From positions 121,275,219-121,339,218 of the forward strand of contig CM056577.1 in assembly GCA_029721435.1 (NCBI GenBank): a stretch of 64,000 nucleotides of DNA. Direction: 5' to 3'. Shown here piece by piece: positions 43,566-53,132 of this stretch. The stretch comes from Gymnothorax reevesii (lineage: Eukaryota; Chordata; Actinopteri; Anguilliformes; Muraenidae). The translations under genes were made by a program, and so were the position numbers. Positions within the stretch are counted from its first letter, which is position 1, and each line of letters begins with the position of its first letter. The notes below the pieces were generated by a model. It saw only the letters and a program-made list of their open reading frames with translations, was not told the origin of the DNA and searched no databases.

Positions 43566-44865
43566 AGCTTCACAGTTTCACAGCTTGTTGCTTTGTGAGC
43601 CTCGCGGGCTGTCCTGCACCTTTCGTGAACCACTCGACCACAGAATTTATCAAGACATGATGATATTTTCGTCGTCATTTATGTGCGAAAGAAACGCCTC
43701 AATTTTGTGAAGCAATGTATAACAATGCTATTAAAAATAAATTGCATTGTCGTTTTACCAATTAGTCCGAGAAACTTTCTCATCAAGAAAAATAAACTGC
43801 GACAGGTTTAGGTCATTCAGCACTGAAGGGTGAGGATTGAGCGTCCCTTTGCAGCAGCCGACGCGCCGTCTGTGGTACCCAGTGCCCACTACTGTCAGTT
43901 ATGCTCGAGTGGCGTTTGTGATTATCAATTGGCAGGGAGTGGGACCGCTCCCTCGGTTAGTGGTAGGTCTCTCTCTCTCTCTCTCTCACTCCAGTTACAT
44001 TTAAATCGTACTCACTATATGGTGAGTGGAGGGTGAGCGTGAGTGTCGTTTCTGAATACGGGCCATGGTGTCATTGCAACAGAGATTGGGAGTGACAGGT
44101 ATAGCTTTATGAGCCTCTGCACCTCCGACAGCACATTTTGGGTTTCTGGCTGCAGATCCTGGAGGATGGACATCACATCCTTGATGGCGGTGACCTCTCA
44201 GCCTTTGCACATATTTCCCGCCATAGCCAACTCCAGGCTCTGCCACTCTGGCTTGCTTTTGATGGCTGGCCTGTACACATAGCGCACAATACTGTCACAC
44301 TTTGAACTGTATTAAAGCCACTGCCACTCTTTGCATTAGGTGGCTCAGCAGGAGTGAGTGATGCTCTCCCTGGTAAATTTCTGGGCAGGGAATGTGTAAT
44401 TATCTGGTGGTCTGAAGGACATTGCAACTGCCTTTTGAGTAGCCTCAGGAAAGAAGGAGAGGAGTATAGTAGGCCTACTACAGAATGGAACTCTCTGCTG
44501 TGGCCCCCTGTTGCTTTCGGCCTACTGGCACAGATCTGTGAGGTACTGCTTGTGCTGTTGTCGAAGTGATGTTTTGGCATCAATCGCTCTCTCTCTCTGG
44601 TGGTTTGCTGGCTCAGAGGGAAGTTTGGAAAAGAAATTGCGAATCCACTTTTAGGCATTACTGAACAGCCAGCCTAATTTGCCCCCACATGCTAGCAAAC
44701 AAGGGCAACCTCATAATCTACGGACGCATAAACAGTCCAGCCACACCAACAGTTTTGACAATGACACACTGATTAAGCGCAGAAAACATGATTTTATTTA
44801 TTCAATGATTACCATTTTAATTGTGGTGAAAAGTCAGACATGGTATATTTATTTATCCTCTATAT

Positions 44866-44945
44866 CAGTGGTTCTCAACTGGTGGGTCGCGACACAAAAG
44901 TGGGTCCCGGACCTGTTCTGAGTGGGTTGCGGACAGCTGGTTAAA
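44866..44945 (+). repeat. hAT-type MITE fragment
   Basis: CAGTGGTTCTCAACTGGTGG followed by GTCGCGACACAAAAGTGGGT is the typical left end of a hAT-derived short element found in many vertebrates. Only about 80 bases are recognisable, with no right end. Confidence 0.6.
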
Positions 44946-45480
44946 AAATAAATAAACGAGCAATCAGAGAGCGCAAATTTGTTACACAAATTCGTTGCTG
45001 AATTATGGATTTTTGTAATATCAAGAATGTTTCAAAATGATCGGAAATCCCTCCAGAATATTATATCAATACACCAAGAACTTTCAGTGGGGCAGATAAT
45101 AGCAATTTTGCATCAGAATCGTGCAAAATGTGATACAAGCACCAAATTTGGCATGGTCATTCCCATTGGTCTACTGAACAAATCTACTTGAAAATCCAAG
45201 ATGGCCACCAAACATGTGAGTTTAGAATGGTTTCCTTTGCAGAAATGTGTGTGTTTGATCTATTTGAGTGATCTTTGTGTCCAAATTTCTGTATTTTTTG
45301 CATGCTGGATCCAATTTTTCTAGTTTCAGCAGCCTAAAATGGATATATTTCCATTTTCTTGCTTAATAAGGCACTTTTTCCGGCATTTTCTGCAAGGATG
45401 AGTGCTTATTTGTGTATACCAATGTTGGTTAGTTTTTGGGGTGTAGGGTGTATTAGTAGAGGTAGTACCTTTGTTTGAGC
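44946..45480. other. No recognisable feature
   Basis: AT-rich, including AAGATGGCCACC near 45199. No frame with a recognisable motif. Confidence 0.45.
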
Positions 45481-45499
45481 AGTCAGCCACATCCTCTGG

Positions 45500-45820
45500 A
45501 TGGACTGGGCACTGGTCCCTGCTACATATGTAACTCTCACCTATGGCTCCAAGAAGCTGCTAGTGCAAGGCAGCGGCCACACCCCGGTCCCCCATGTTGG
45601 CTCGCGGGCTAAACTAGGTGAGGGTAGCACACAGAGAGTCTCTGCGTGTAGTGGAGTTAGTCTAGCTCAAATTTGTAAAAGGTGCATGAAGTCAACAAAC
45701 AAGATGTACTTGATCCATCATAAAGCCATTTTCGTTAAAGGAGTGATTGTCGGGCACTACCAGGGCACACTGGTGATGATTACTGCTGTGAAACCCAACA
45801 TGGGGTTCAATGCCAGCTAG
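45500..45820 (+). CDS. Open frame of unknown nature
   Basis: 106 codons reading MDWALVPATYVTLTYGSKKL and ending TAVKPNMGFNAS. I do not recognise a domain. It contains CKRC but no second metal-binding pair. It lies 330 bases upstream of the decayed protein at 46147-47072 on the same strand and could be part of the same ancient unit, or a chance frame. Nothing else supports expression. Confidence 0.25.
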   Translation: MDWALVPATYVTLTYGSKKLLVQGSGHTPVPHVGSRAKLGEGSTQRVSACSGVSLAQICKRCMKSTNKMYLIHHKAIFVKGVIVGHYQGTLVMITAVKPNMGFNAS

Positions 45821-46146
45821 CTTTATAAAACTATCTAGTGTCCCAAATATTGCTTAACTGACCCCAGATCAGGTTAGCAGCCGCACCTGAATTGACAGGA
45901 TGCGCCAGCGCGGGATAGCCGAGCCAAGGATAATGGGGTTCAAATTTATCTGGATGGTCTACAGATCGCACGGGACTTGAATGGCATTGGATGACAAATC
46001 GGGCTAGGAGTAGGCCAAACATGTTATATTCAACTTCAGCAACCAAGGCAACATGTTTGCAAGAACCTAGTTGTATCCCATAGAAGAAAGTGCCTAATAT
46101 TGACTCAGGGTGGTAAAAGGATTATCCCTCGACCCTGTTCAAAGCA

Positions 46147-47072
46147 ATGGCTTCAAACAGACCATCTGTTAGTATGTCTTGGCAGACAGACTGGAGCAAG
46201 TATTGCCTTTGTCAAACAGATAGAAATGAACCCCTAACATCCCCACACACAAATCTGGCCCAAAGGGTAGAAGATGGGTATAGCCTCTTAGGGAGGCACG
46301 TTCCCCGGTTCTATTCCCTCAACCAGATACCAATCATGATCGACCCACAAAGGCTTAATGATGGCAGTGGTATTGAAGAAACCTTGAGAAACATCACAGT
46401 CACTACCATGAGAGCTGCAGGCTTCTCTTTGACAACACCAAGTTACAAAGGGCTGAAAGAAGATCAATTCCTTAAACTGATGGAGATGACAGCAGTAGCA
46501 CCATAAAAATACCAAGGAGAGGGTCAGACCCTAAACGGGTAGAGTGCTTCCTATGTGATGAGCAAGGAGACCTTAATGATCTGAGAGCAGCAATGACCAT
46601 GAAACTGAACCAGTGAGTGAATGACTGTGTACGGAATCTCAATGATGGGAAGTTGCTTGCCAAACTTAGTGCTGGAGATGTCGTTGCTCAGGAACTCAAG
46701 TACCATGCTGCATGCTTGACCTATTTCTTCAACCGGGAAAGAGCTCATCTCCATGCTGAAAAGTTTGAGAAAAAAGAAGGGGAAAACATAAGAGCATATC
46801 CCACTGCTTTCTCTGAGCTCGTGACATATATCACTGAGGCCAAAGCTGCAAGTGAGGGTACAGATGCACCCATCTTCCGTCTTGGCGACCTATGTATGCT
46901 CTACAAGCAGAGACTTCAGCAGCTTTGCATTGACGCATCGTTTTTCTTCTCGAACACGCCAAATCCAGATAATCCTTCAATGATGAGTTACATTCATATT
47001 TCAATGTGTAACGAAACAAGAAGTGGCCAGTGTCAAAGTAACAAACTGAAAGTATACTTTTTAATCTTTTAA
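46147..47072 (+). pseudogene. Decayed protein of an unnamed multicopy fish/cnidarian-type family
   Basis: Two frames form one protein. The first (46147-46506) starts MASNRPSVSMSWQTDWSKYC with CLCQTDRNE and later DPQRLNDGSGIEETL. The second, entered after a frameshift near 46510, reads VECFLCDEQGDLNDLRAA, hits TGA at 46614, then continues NLNDGKLLAKLSAGDVVAQE, KYHAACLTYFFNRER, AFSELVTYITEAKAA and FRLGDLCMLYKQRLQQL. The two C-x-x-C pairs and K-Y-H-x-x-C suggest a zinc-binding region. From memory, proteins with the LSAGD, KYHxxCL, AFxELVxYIxEA and FxLxDLxxLYxxRLxQL order are numerous in fish and some invertebrates and are usually unnamed, so a selfish element is a reasonable guess. Function unknown. 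Confidence 0.55.
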
Positions 47073-47160
47073 ATGTGGTAATGTTAGAGTAAAAAAGCTA
47101 TAAAGGCACAAACGGGCTTCACTCCCAAACTTTAAGAGTGCAAGACCAAAAACAACAATA

Positions 47161-47320
47161 ATGAAATGAGAAAAAGGGTCGCACTTTGCATATAAACACA
47201 TTTATTACACCAGTGCTTGCACACTGAAGAAGGCACTACGCCGAAACGCGTTTGTGCGGAGACGCATGGTATAAAAAATGTGTTTATATGCAAAGTGCGA
47301 CCTTTTTTCTCATTTCATTA
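47161..47320. mobile_element. Palindromic MITE with hammerhead-like core
   Basis: Arms 47161-47203 and 47272-47320 are inverted copies of ATGAAATGAGAAAAAGGTCG and GCACTTTGCATATAAACACA. The central 70 bases contain a small hairpin GTGC-TT-GCAC and then CTGAAGA-A-GGC-loop-GCC-GAAAC (47224-47247). No frame. The outer ends and target duplication are not certain. Confidence 0.75.
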
Positions 47321-47731
47321 ATGTTAGAGTAAAAGTAAATGTCCCGGTTTTAAAAAAAGAAAAAAACTCAAGCACAAATAGGCTTACTCAAAAAAAAAAA
47401 AAAAAAAGACTTCAGTATTGCAACGAAGTATATGTACATGTACTGTATGATCATTAAGCTTGGGCCGATTTCCGGTTTAACCGGTTCGATTTGGTTTACT
47501 TGATTGAACTGGTTTGTTTTATATAGACCGTCGGAACCGGTCCGTTATTATAAAAAAAAAAAAAATTGGAAGTGTCCAAAACGTGTCCAAAATGTTAAAA
47601 TATAGCTCACAAAAACTTGCAGCTGACCACGTCATGTGTATTTTCCGACAGCAGTAAATCCATCTGTATTATTTTTATTACGTTTGTCTTGAGTATAAAC
47701 TGAATGTGTCTGAGCCGAGCACAACAAAAAA
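47321..47731. other. Low-complexity, no gene
   Basis: A runs at about 47391-47407 and 47553-47565, and a short stretch of TTTAACCGGTTCGATTTGG-like text. Nothing coding is recognised. Confidence 0.45.
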
Positions 47732-49590
47732 GGCTCGTTGGTGCTTTATGCCCCCAGCGGAGTCTTCAAGGCAGCGCTGCATGGAAGGCACTCCCCGCCC
47801 CCAACAGTTTTGGCCAATCACAGCAATGCTGCTAGATTTCAACTTTTTCCCTCGCACTTTCTGCAGTGAATGAGTTTGACTCAAGGTTGGTAAGGTGTGT
47901 AGCCTAGATATCATATGCTTAAAGTGTTTAAGTTACATGTGCTTTCAATAAGGCTATAGACAAAACTTTTTTTTTTGGCTGAATGGGCATCTCAGCTAGC
48001 TATCTAACTAACTGTTAGCTAAAGCCACAATTGTTTATATGTTAACTATTTTAAGCTAGGATTTGCTAAAATGTAGTCAGTTTGTTAGGACAGCTGGCAT
48101 TGGTGAGCATTATGTGCAAATTGTGTTAGCAGGTACTACTTTTAAACTTATCAGTTGATATTTAAGATAAGGTTTACTAATAATGGGCTAGCCGTTAGTA
48201 ATAGCCAACTTCCAGGCAGCCAATTCCTTTTTTGCGCGGTTGTGAGAGTGACTAAGTAGTGCTATGTTGGTAAGCATTAGCCTGTGTCTCCCAGTAGGCT
48301 TATTTGCACAAGTATGACAAGTTTTAAATGAGGTGCACCTAGGCATGGTTGAGTCATTGTCTTTCAGATTGCTTACAAGCTGTCTGGATATCTGATAGAT
48401 CTAGACATGGTAACTGGGAGGCATCTAGACAAGAGAGACTGACTTCAAGGATGTTTTATAATGCAGGAGGCAGCCTGTTGAACTATATATAACTGGAAGA
48501 CAGCTTGTTTTGTCTTCGTAAAACTTGGTAGCTCCCAGGCAGCCAGTTGTCGTCAGATAACTGTAAGGCATACAGACAAAAATAAGTACTTACAGGCTGA
48601 ATTCCAAGCAGCTTTGTAATACTGGCTACCCCTAAGGCAGCCTGTTGAATTGCAGATCACTGGAAGGCAACTGAGGTGATGTCCTAACACTGGCTAACTC
48701 GCAGGCAGCCATTTGTTGCTAGATAAATGGAAGGCATCTAGACAGTGGTAGGTACAGACATTGACTTCCAGTTAACTTAGTAACACTGGCCACCTCTGAG
48801 ACAGCCTGTTGAATTGCAGATAACTATGGCATCTTGTTCCAAGTTACTCACAGGCAGTGTTGCAAAGTAGATAATTTATAATCAGGATAGCACAAGACAA
48901 AATGTCGAATATACTTGATCGATGCAGTGATTTTACATCATGTGTGGTCATGGGAATACCTATAAGGAACTTGGACTGATGAATTAGATGAGGAGTTGAC
49001 CTCTAGGTTGCTTTGTAATACTAGTTGCTAATAGTGGGGAGATGGGGAGACACGGGTTAATGCTTACTAACATGGCACTACTTAGTCGCTCTCACAACCG
49101 CTTAAAAAATGAATTGGTTACCTGGAAGTTAGCTATAAGCCATTACTAGTAAACCATATCTTTAATATCCACTGATAAGTTTAAACGTAGTACCTGCCAA
49201 CACTACTTGCAAGTAATGCTCACCAATACCAGCTATTGTAACAAACTGACTACATTTTAGGTAATCCTAGCTTAAAAGAGTTAGCTAAAGCCACAATTGT
49301 TTATATGCTAACAGTTAGTTAGCTAGCTAGCTGAGATGCCTGTTCAGCCAAGAAAAAAATAGTTTTGTCTATAGCCTAAAGCACATGTAACTTAAACACT
49401 GTGAACATATGATATCTAGGCTACTCACCTTACCACGTTGAGTCAAACTCATTCTCTGCAGAAGGAGCGAGGGAAAAAGTTGAAATCTAACAGCATGCCT
49501 GCGATTGGCCGAAACTGTTGGGGGCGGGGAGTGCCTTCCAGGCAGCGCTGCCTTTAAGACTCCGCTGGGGGCTTAAAACACCGACGAGCA
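47732..49590. repeat. Large inverted repeat, arms about 550 bp
   Basis: Left arm 47732-48292 and right arm 49045-49590 are diverged inverted copies. Shared phrases include GCCCCCAGCGGAGTCTT, AACAGTTT(C)GGCCAATC, GCCACAATTGTTTATATG and the reverse of GTGAGAGTGACTAAGTAGTG. The centre (48293-49044) is not palindromic. The arms are non-coding. The right arm adjoins the upstream region of a hAT/ZBED transposase, so the structure may be a foldback-type part of that element. Confidence 0.8.
48400..48840. repeat. Degenerate tandem repeat, about 165-bp period, in the loop of the inverted repeat
   Basis: GGCAGCCTGTTGAA recurs at about 48473, 48636 and (as ACAGCCTGTTGAATTGCAGA) 48801. A sister phrase GGCAGCCAnTTGT recurs at about 48538 and 48705. 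The spacing is 163-167 bases for both, so the unit holds two related sub-units. Confidence 0.65.
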
Positions 49591-50715
49591 CAAAAAAGAG
49601 CAGGAGATCAGGTTTCAAGTGACTGTGCGGTCGGGGGTCAAAGTTTTTTTTCCTACAAACTTTTTGTCCTCATTTGTATACGGCCATGCCCACTCTCGTG
49701 AGTTCTTGAATAATATCAAAACATTGCCACGTGAGTCGCCCACTCGCAATTGCATGCTATTATGCTTTGAAGCGCACCTCCAAACTAATTCTAAACCCAC
49801 CCAACTATACACAAAAAAACGTTTACCAAACCGTCTGCTCTTTATCTGTTTACTTGTTTTAGCTCATCATATTAATCTTCAGCAATTAACCCGAGTTAGC
49901 CCAAGATCATCAGTAAATACACTCCCTAATTTCTAGCGTTTCTTCGGCGTGTAAATAATGCTAACGTTAGTTACGATTGAGTCACTTTTTCTCCCAATCA
50001 GTATATGTGAATGTATTTAGCTGGCGAGCCTACACGTTTAAGCTCATGGGCTTCAAGTGTGACATTATATTCAGTCAAAATCAAAATAATTAGAAAGAGC
50101 TGTTCAGAACTTAAACTTCAACTTCATATGGTTTAATGGCTTAATGGTATCTGGATTCAAAAATGATGCCATACCTGCGAGGAGAATTGCTAATATTAAA
50201 CGCTGCAGGTTCATTTATAGCTGGCTAGCTATAACCAAAAAATTATCTACAACATTCACGGACACATGAAATGCAATATAAATTCGGTGGCTCCTTGAAA
50301 TTCAGTACTTTCGGGTCATCGGCAATGTCACTAGTTAGGTCTTTGGCAGCGTCTTTACAGTGACTAAGCGATGTCTGAGATCTGCGTTTTTTTACTTCAG
50401 CATATCCTTTCAGGGTTTTGTGAACAGGGCTAGAAAAAGATTAGCTAGCTACCAGAGACTGAACTGGTGACATAGCCGATGACCAGTAGAAAGTACTGAA
50501 TACCGAGGAGCCACTAAATTTCACCGAAAAAGATCTGAACTGCTCCATCTAATTTTGACTGAATAGAACGTTACACTTGAAGAACACTTATTCGTATTTG
50601 CGTATTCAAATGAGGACAAAAAGTTTGTTGGAAAAAAACTTTCGCGGGCCGGAGTGAGGGGTGCGCAGTTGTCTTGCAAAGTTTTGAGAGTTTTGGAGTG
50701 GCGAGGAATGGCACT
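49591..50715. other. Upstream region of the hAT transposase, with nested short inverted repeats
   Basis: Two further inverted pairs: 49639-49676 with 50606-50643 (TACAAACTTTTTGTCCTCATT type) and 50287-50312 with 50489-50514 (GTGGCTCCTTGAAATTCAGTA type). No conserved protein. The 105-codon plus-strand frame at 49619-49936 has no recognisable domain. Confidence 0.45.
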
Positions 50716-51320
50716 ATGGCAGAACACTTAGTATTAACAAAGACTAAGGAAATCTGGTGACATTTTGGTTTTGAAAAAGGTGAGCCTAAAGATTTAGATG
50801 CACCTACGTGCAAGCACTGTCTTAAAAGGTCCCGGCTATAGGTGGTAATACAAACTTGCATGCTCACCTGCGAAAGAAACATGCCTCTGTTGCTGCAAAG
50901 ATGGGGCCCGCAGCGAAAGGGGGCCGTCTTCTGCTGCTGGGGCTTCTTCATCAACGCAAGTGTCTATAAAAGGGGCATTTTCCAAGGGCACTAAATATAA
51001 GAAGGACAGTGCCAGATGGAGGGAGATGCACTCACCAAATTTATAGCCAAAGAGATGATTTCATTCAACACGGTGGAAGAGCTATCGTTTAAAGCACTCC
51101 TCCGTACACTCGACCGTCAGTATGAGCCACCTGGTCGAAAGTATATATAAGAAACTGCCATTCCTGACTCGTATGAAGTTAGAAATGAAGTGCAAGTTTT
51201 AATTAACAAAGGCCACTTCTTTGCACTGATGACGGACATGTGGTCCAGTGTTAACATGACTCCATTTATGTCATAAATGGTCCATTTGATAGATGAACAA
51301 TGGAAGATGGTGTCTCAGTG
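50716..51320 (+). pseudogene. hAT (ZBED-type) transposase, N-terminal half
   Basis: From ATG 50716 (MAEHLVLTKTKEIW) a broken reading gives the BED zinc finger: HFGFEKGEPKDLDAPTCKHC, then TNLHAHLRKKHAS in a shifted frame, so the C-x-x-C and H-x-x-x-x-H ligands are still visible. Downstream comes the start of the catalytic region (NTVEE, DRQYEPPGRK, ETAIPDSYEVRNEVQVL, FFALMTDMWSSVN with the first catalytic D, VHLIDEQWKMVSQC). Stops and frameshifts are numerous. The frame is cut at 51320, where a different repeat begins. The C-terminal part resumes at about 52010. Confidence 0.82.
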
Positions 51321-51560
51321 TGTCATGGTTTTGCCCCCACCGGCTGAAGACAAGCCAGCGGGCACTGGGACCATGTACCCAAAGAGACAGAGGACCCAAA
51401 TGCTCAGGCTGAGTATATATATATATATTATATATAAAAAATCTTTAATTCAAATAAAACAGAAACAGGAGGGGAGCAGCAGCACACAGACATAGCAGGG
51501 CTCCACACACAAAATGCTGCCGCACCAGTTTGTGGTACAGCCAACTCATAAATAGCAAAC

Positions 51561-51614
51561 CTTCACCTCCACCTTAACGAGCCACACCTGTTGCCCATCA
51601 AGGTGGAGGTGAAG
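51561..51614. other. Perfect 15-bp hairpin
   Basis: CTTCACCTCCACCTT (51561-51575) and AAGGTGGAGGTGAAG (51600-51614) are exact reverse complements separated by 24 bases. Confidence 0.85.
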
Positions 51615-51697
51615 AATGCAGCAGGGGGAGGGCCTGCAGGGCAGAACCACCACAGGACCCTCCCCCCAAGGCACACCTCCTGGCGAGCCAAGAGCCC

Positions 51698-51830
51698 TAC
51701 TCCTCCGGAACGCACACTGGGGCACCGCCCCTCCTCCGGAACGCACACTGGGGCACCGCCACTCCTCCTGGACACACGCCCCGCACCGGACACACGCCCT
51801 CCTCTGGAACACACCTCTGGGCTACTGGGC
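51698..51830. repeat. GC-rich minisatellite, about 30-bp unit
   Basis: CCGGAACGCACACTGGGGCA occurs twice in a row (from about 51706 and 51736), followed by diverged units with GGACACACGCCC and GGAACACACC. Confidence 0.75.
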
Positions 51831-52009
51831 GCCAACCCAGAACTGCTCCCCCCGACTGGAGCCCTGGACAAAAAAAACAAACTGCCGCTGCTCCCCTCAC
51901 TCAGCCTGATAAATGATAATTGATATTGATAAATTGATAAATGCCGATTCTTGCGGGAGATTTGGCGTACACCCATTTTTTTGGTGTAGGCAAGTTTGAT
52001 AAATGAGGG

Positions 52010-52431
52010 CCATTGTGTGTAAAGCTGAGGCAGAGGCAGTCACTTTGGCTAGGGAAATGCAGCGAGGTGAGGAGGAGGGGGGGAGTGGGGACGCAGAGGC
52101 GGCTCCACTGCCCAAAAAAAAAACTTTGGGAAGTCCTCTTGGTCACAAATCAGCGGCCGCTTCTCTCCCAAATAGCACAGAGGAGAAGGTTGCTGGCGAA
52201 CTGGCAATTTACAAACAGGAGGCTGTGATTGATGGAGAAGACGACCCGTTACAATGGTGGCAACGCATTGAGCCACACTTTCCATTGTTGGCAAACGTAG
52301 CACGCAAGTATTTTTGCATTTGTGATACAAGCACTGCGTCAGAAACGCAAACTGCAACAAACTCCAACGCTGGTCATTTTGACGCAATAAGTAAAACATT
52401 ACCGCGGGCAATTTCCAAAAAGGCCATTTAG
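52010..52431 (+). pseudogene. hAT (ZBED-type) transposase, C-terminal dimerisation part
   Basis: The frame at 52003-52431 includes ELAIYKQEAVIDGEDDPLQWW, PHFPLLANVARKYFCI and DTSTASE. This is the hAT dimerisation domain, in which D-P-L-x-W-W, F-P-x-L-x-x-x-A-R-K-Y-L and S-x-x-S-E-R-x-F-S follow one another. The reading leaves the family just after SE, so the R-x-F-S end is lost. It belongs with the N-terminal half at 50716-51320. The central third of the transposase, including the remaining catalytic residues, is absent. Confidence 0.82.
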
Positions 52432-52663
52432 CCTGGAGTTTTCACCCCTTCGTCATATACCAGCGCAGAAGCGGTTCGTTACTCCGCGCTACAGGGAGTG
52501 GGGGCCGTAGCGGAAGAGCCACCCCAACGAGGCGTTTCAGGCAGACACTACAATGGACTACAAATGGGTTTTTTTTTGAGGATGGCAGTATGAGCTAAAT
52601 AAGGACCCTTTTTTGGACTTTGAACGATGAGGAGTACTCTAGGGGAGTCCAAGATCAAAATAT

Positions 52664-53102
52664 TGTTGTGTTCTGGGGCCAGGACAGCATTTATGGTTTT
52701 AACAGCTTCATTTTCCAAGTTTCATAGTTCATAGTTTCATAGTTCATGTCACAGTTTTAACAGTTCTTGTTCTATCAAGTTCATGTCCATAGTTGTTAGT
52801 AGCCAGCATGTTTCACAGTCTTATTATTTTGCATTCCTAGCCTTTATGTTTTTTGTCATTCTGAAAATCTTGAAGCCTTATTCTTTTCTGTTTATGAATT
52901 TTCTGCCTGGAGTTTCCAGTGGCCTTTGTTTTCATCGTTTTTGATCCTTTTGTTTATAGCTCTGTGTAGCTCTCTTTAGTTTGTTTTTTGGCAACCCTTT
53001 GGGTGAAGTTTTTTGTTGGCCCTCGTGCCTGATTTTCTTTATTTTTCCAATAAAGCCTTTTCCCTCCATCCTCGCATTTGGTGTCTAACTGGTCCCGTAT
53101 CA
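52664..53102 (+). repeat. 5' LTR of the chromovirus
   Basis: Starts TGTTGTGTTCTGGGG and ends GTCCCGTATCA. CCAATAAAG (53046) is the poly(A) signal. A TATA-like TTTATAG lies near 52955. The 12-base CCTGGTCTTTGG stretch present in the 3' LTR is missing here. Confidence 0.95.
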
Positions 53103-53109
53103 GTTAGAC
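53083..53109 (+). promoter_or_regulatory. Hairpin across the LTR/primer-binding-site junction
   Basis: GTCTAACTG (53083-53091) and CAGTTAGAC (53101-53109) are exact reverse complements with a 9-base loop. The second arm includes the last two bases of the LTR and the first seven of the internal region, where the primer-binding site should be. No TGG-starting tRNA-complementary site is seen there. Confidence 0.6.
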
Positions 53110-53132
53110 TCTGTCTCCAAGACACCAGCGGG

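Larger units (their letters stand above)
39547..44064. mobile_element. Harbinger-like non-autonomous element carrying a LINE
   Basis: The ends GGCCCGTATTCAGAAACGAC (39547) and its reverse complement (ending 44064) are inverted, and ATG flanks both (39544-39546, 44065-44067). A 3-bp duplication with such ends fits PIF/Harbinger. Next to the ends are runs of GAGTG/ACTCAC-type short repeats and, at 43970-43988, a CT run. No transposase is visible. Most of the length is the LINE at 40370-43565. Confidence 0.8.
39356..44640 (-). pseudogene. Possible hAT transposase C-terminal remnant, split by a Harbinger-like element
   Basis: On the minus strand, just right of the insertion (about 44280-44068), a broken frame reads YRPAIKSKPEWQSLELAM, AIKDVMSILQDLQP and LIKLYLSLPISVA. 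This resembles the region before the hAT dimerisation motif (normally ...LPISVATAERSFS). Left of the insertion (39543-39480) a frame reads LTHLAIMSVL, similar to the segment after that motif. The expected AERSFS block is absent. The assignment is by resemblance only, and all frames carry stops. Confidence 0.35.
51321..52010. mobile_element. Insertion splitting the hAT transposase, LTR-like start
   Basis: Begins TGTCATGGTTTTGCCCCCAC, an LTR-style start like that of the fish Gypsy element on the minus strand, and contains an AT microsatellite (51414-51436), a hairpin (51561-51614) and a GC-rich minisatellite (about 51698-51830). The 110-codon frame at 51591-51923 runs across the minisatellite and is not convincing. 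The right border is uncertain. Confidence 0.4.

Noticed and set aside
44173..44658. 161-codon minus-strand frame as a gene
   Set aside because: No domain in this phase; another phase of the same strand gives hAT-like phrases, so it is a chance frame over a remnant.
51591..51923. Pro/Thr-rich 110-codon frame and overlapping frames on both strands
   Set aside because: It runs through a minisatellite with open frames in several phases, which is expected of GC-rich repeats.
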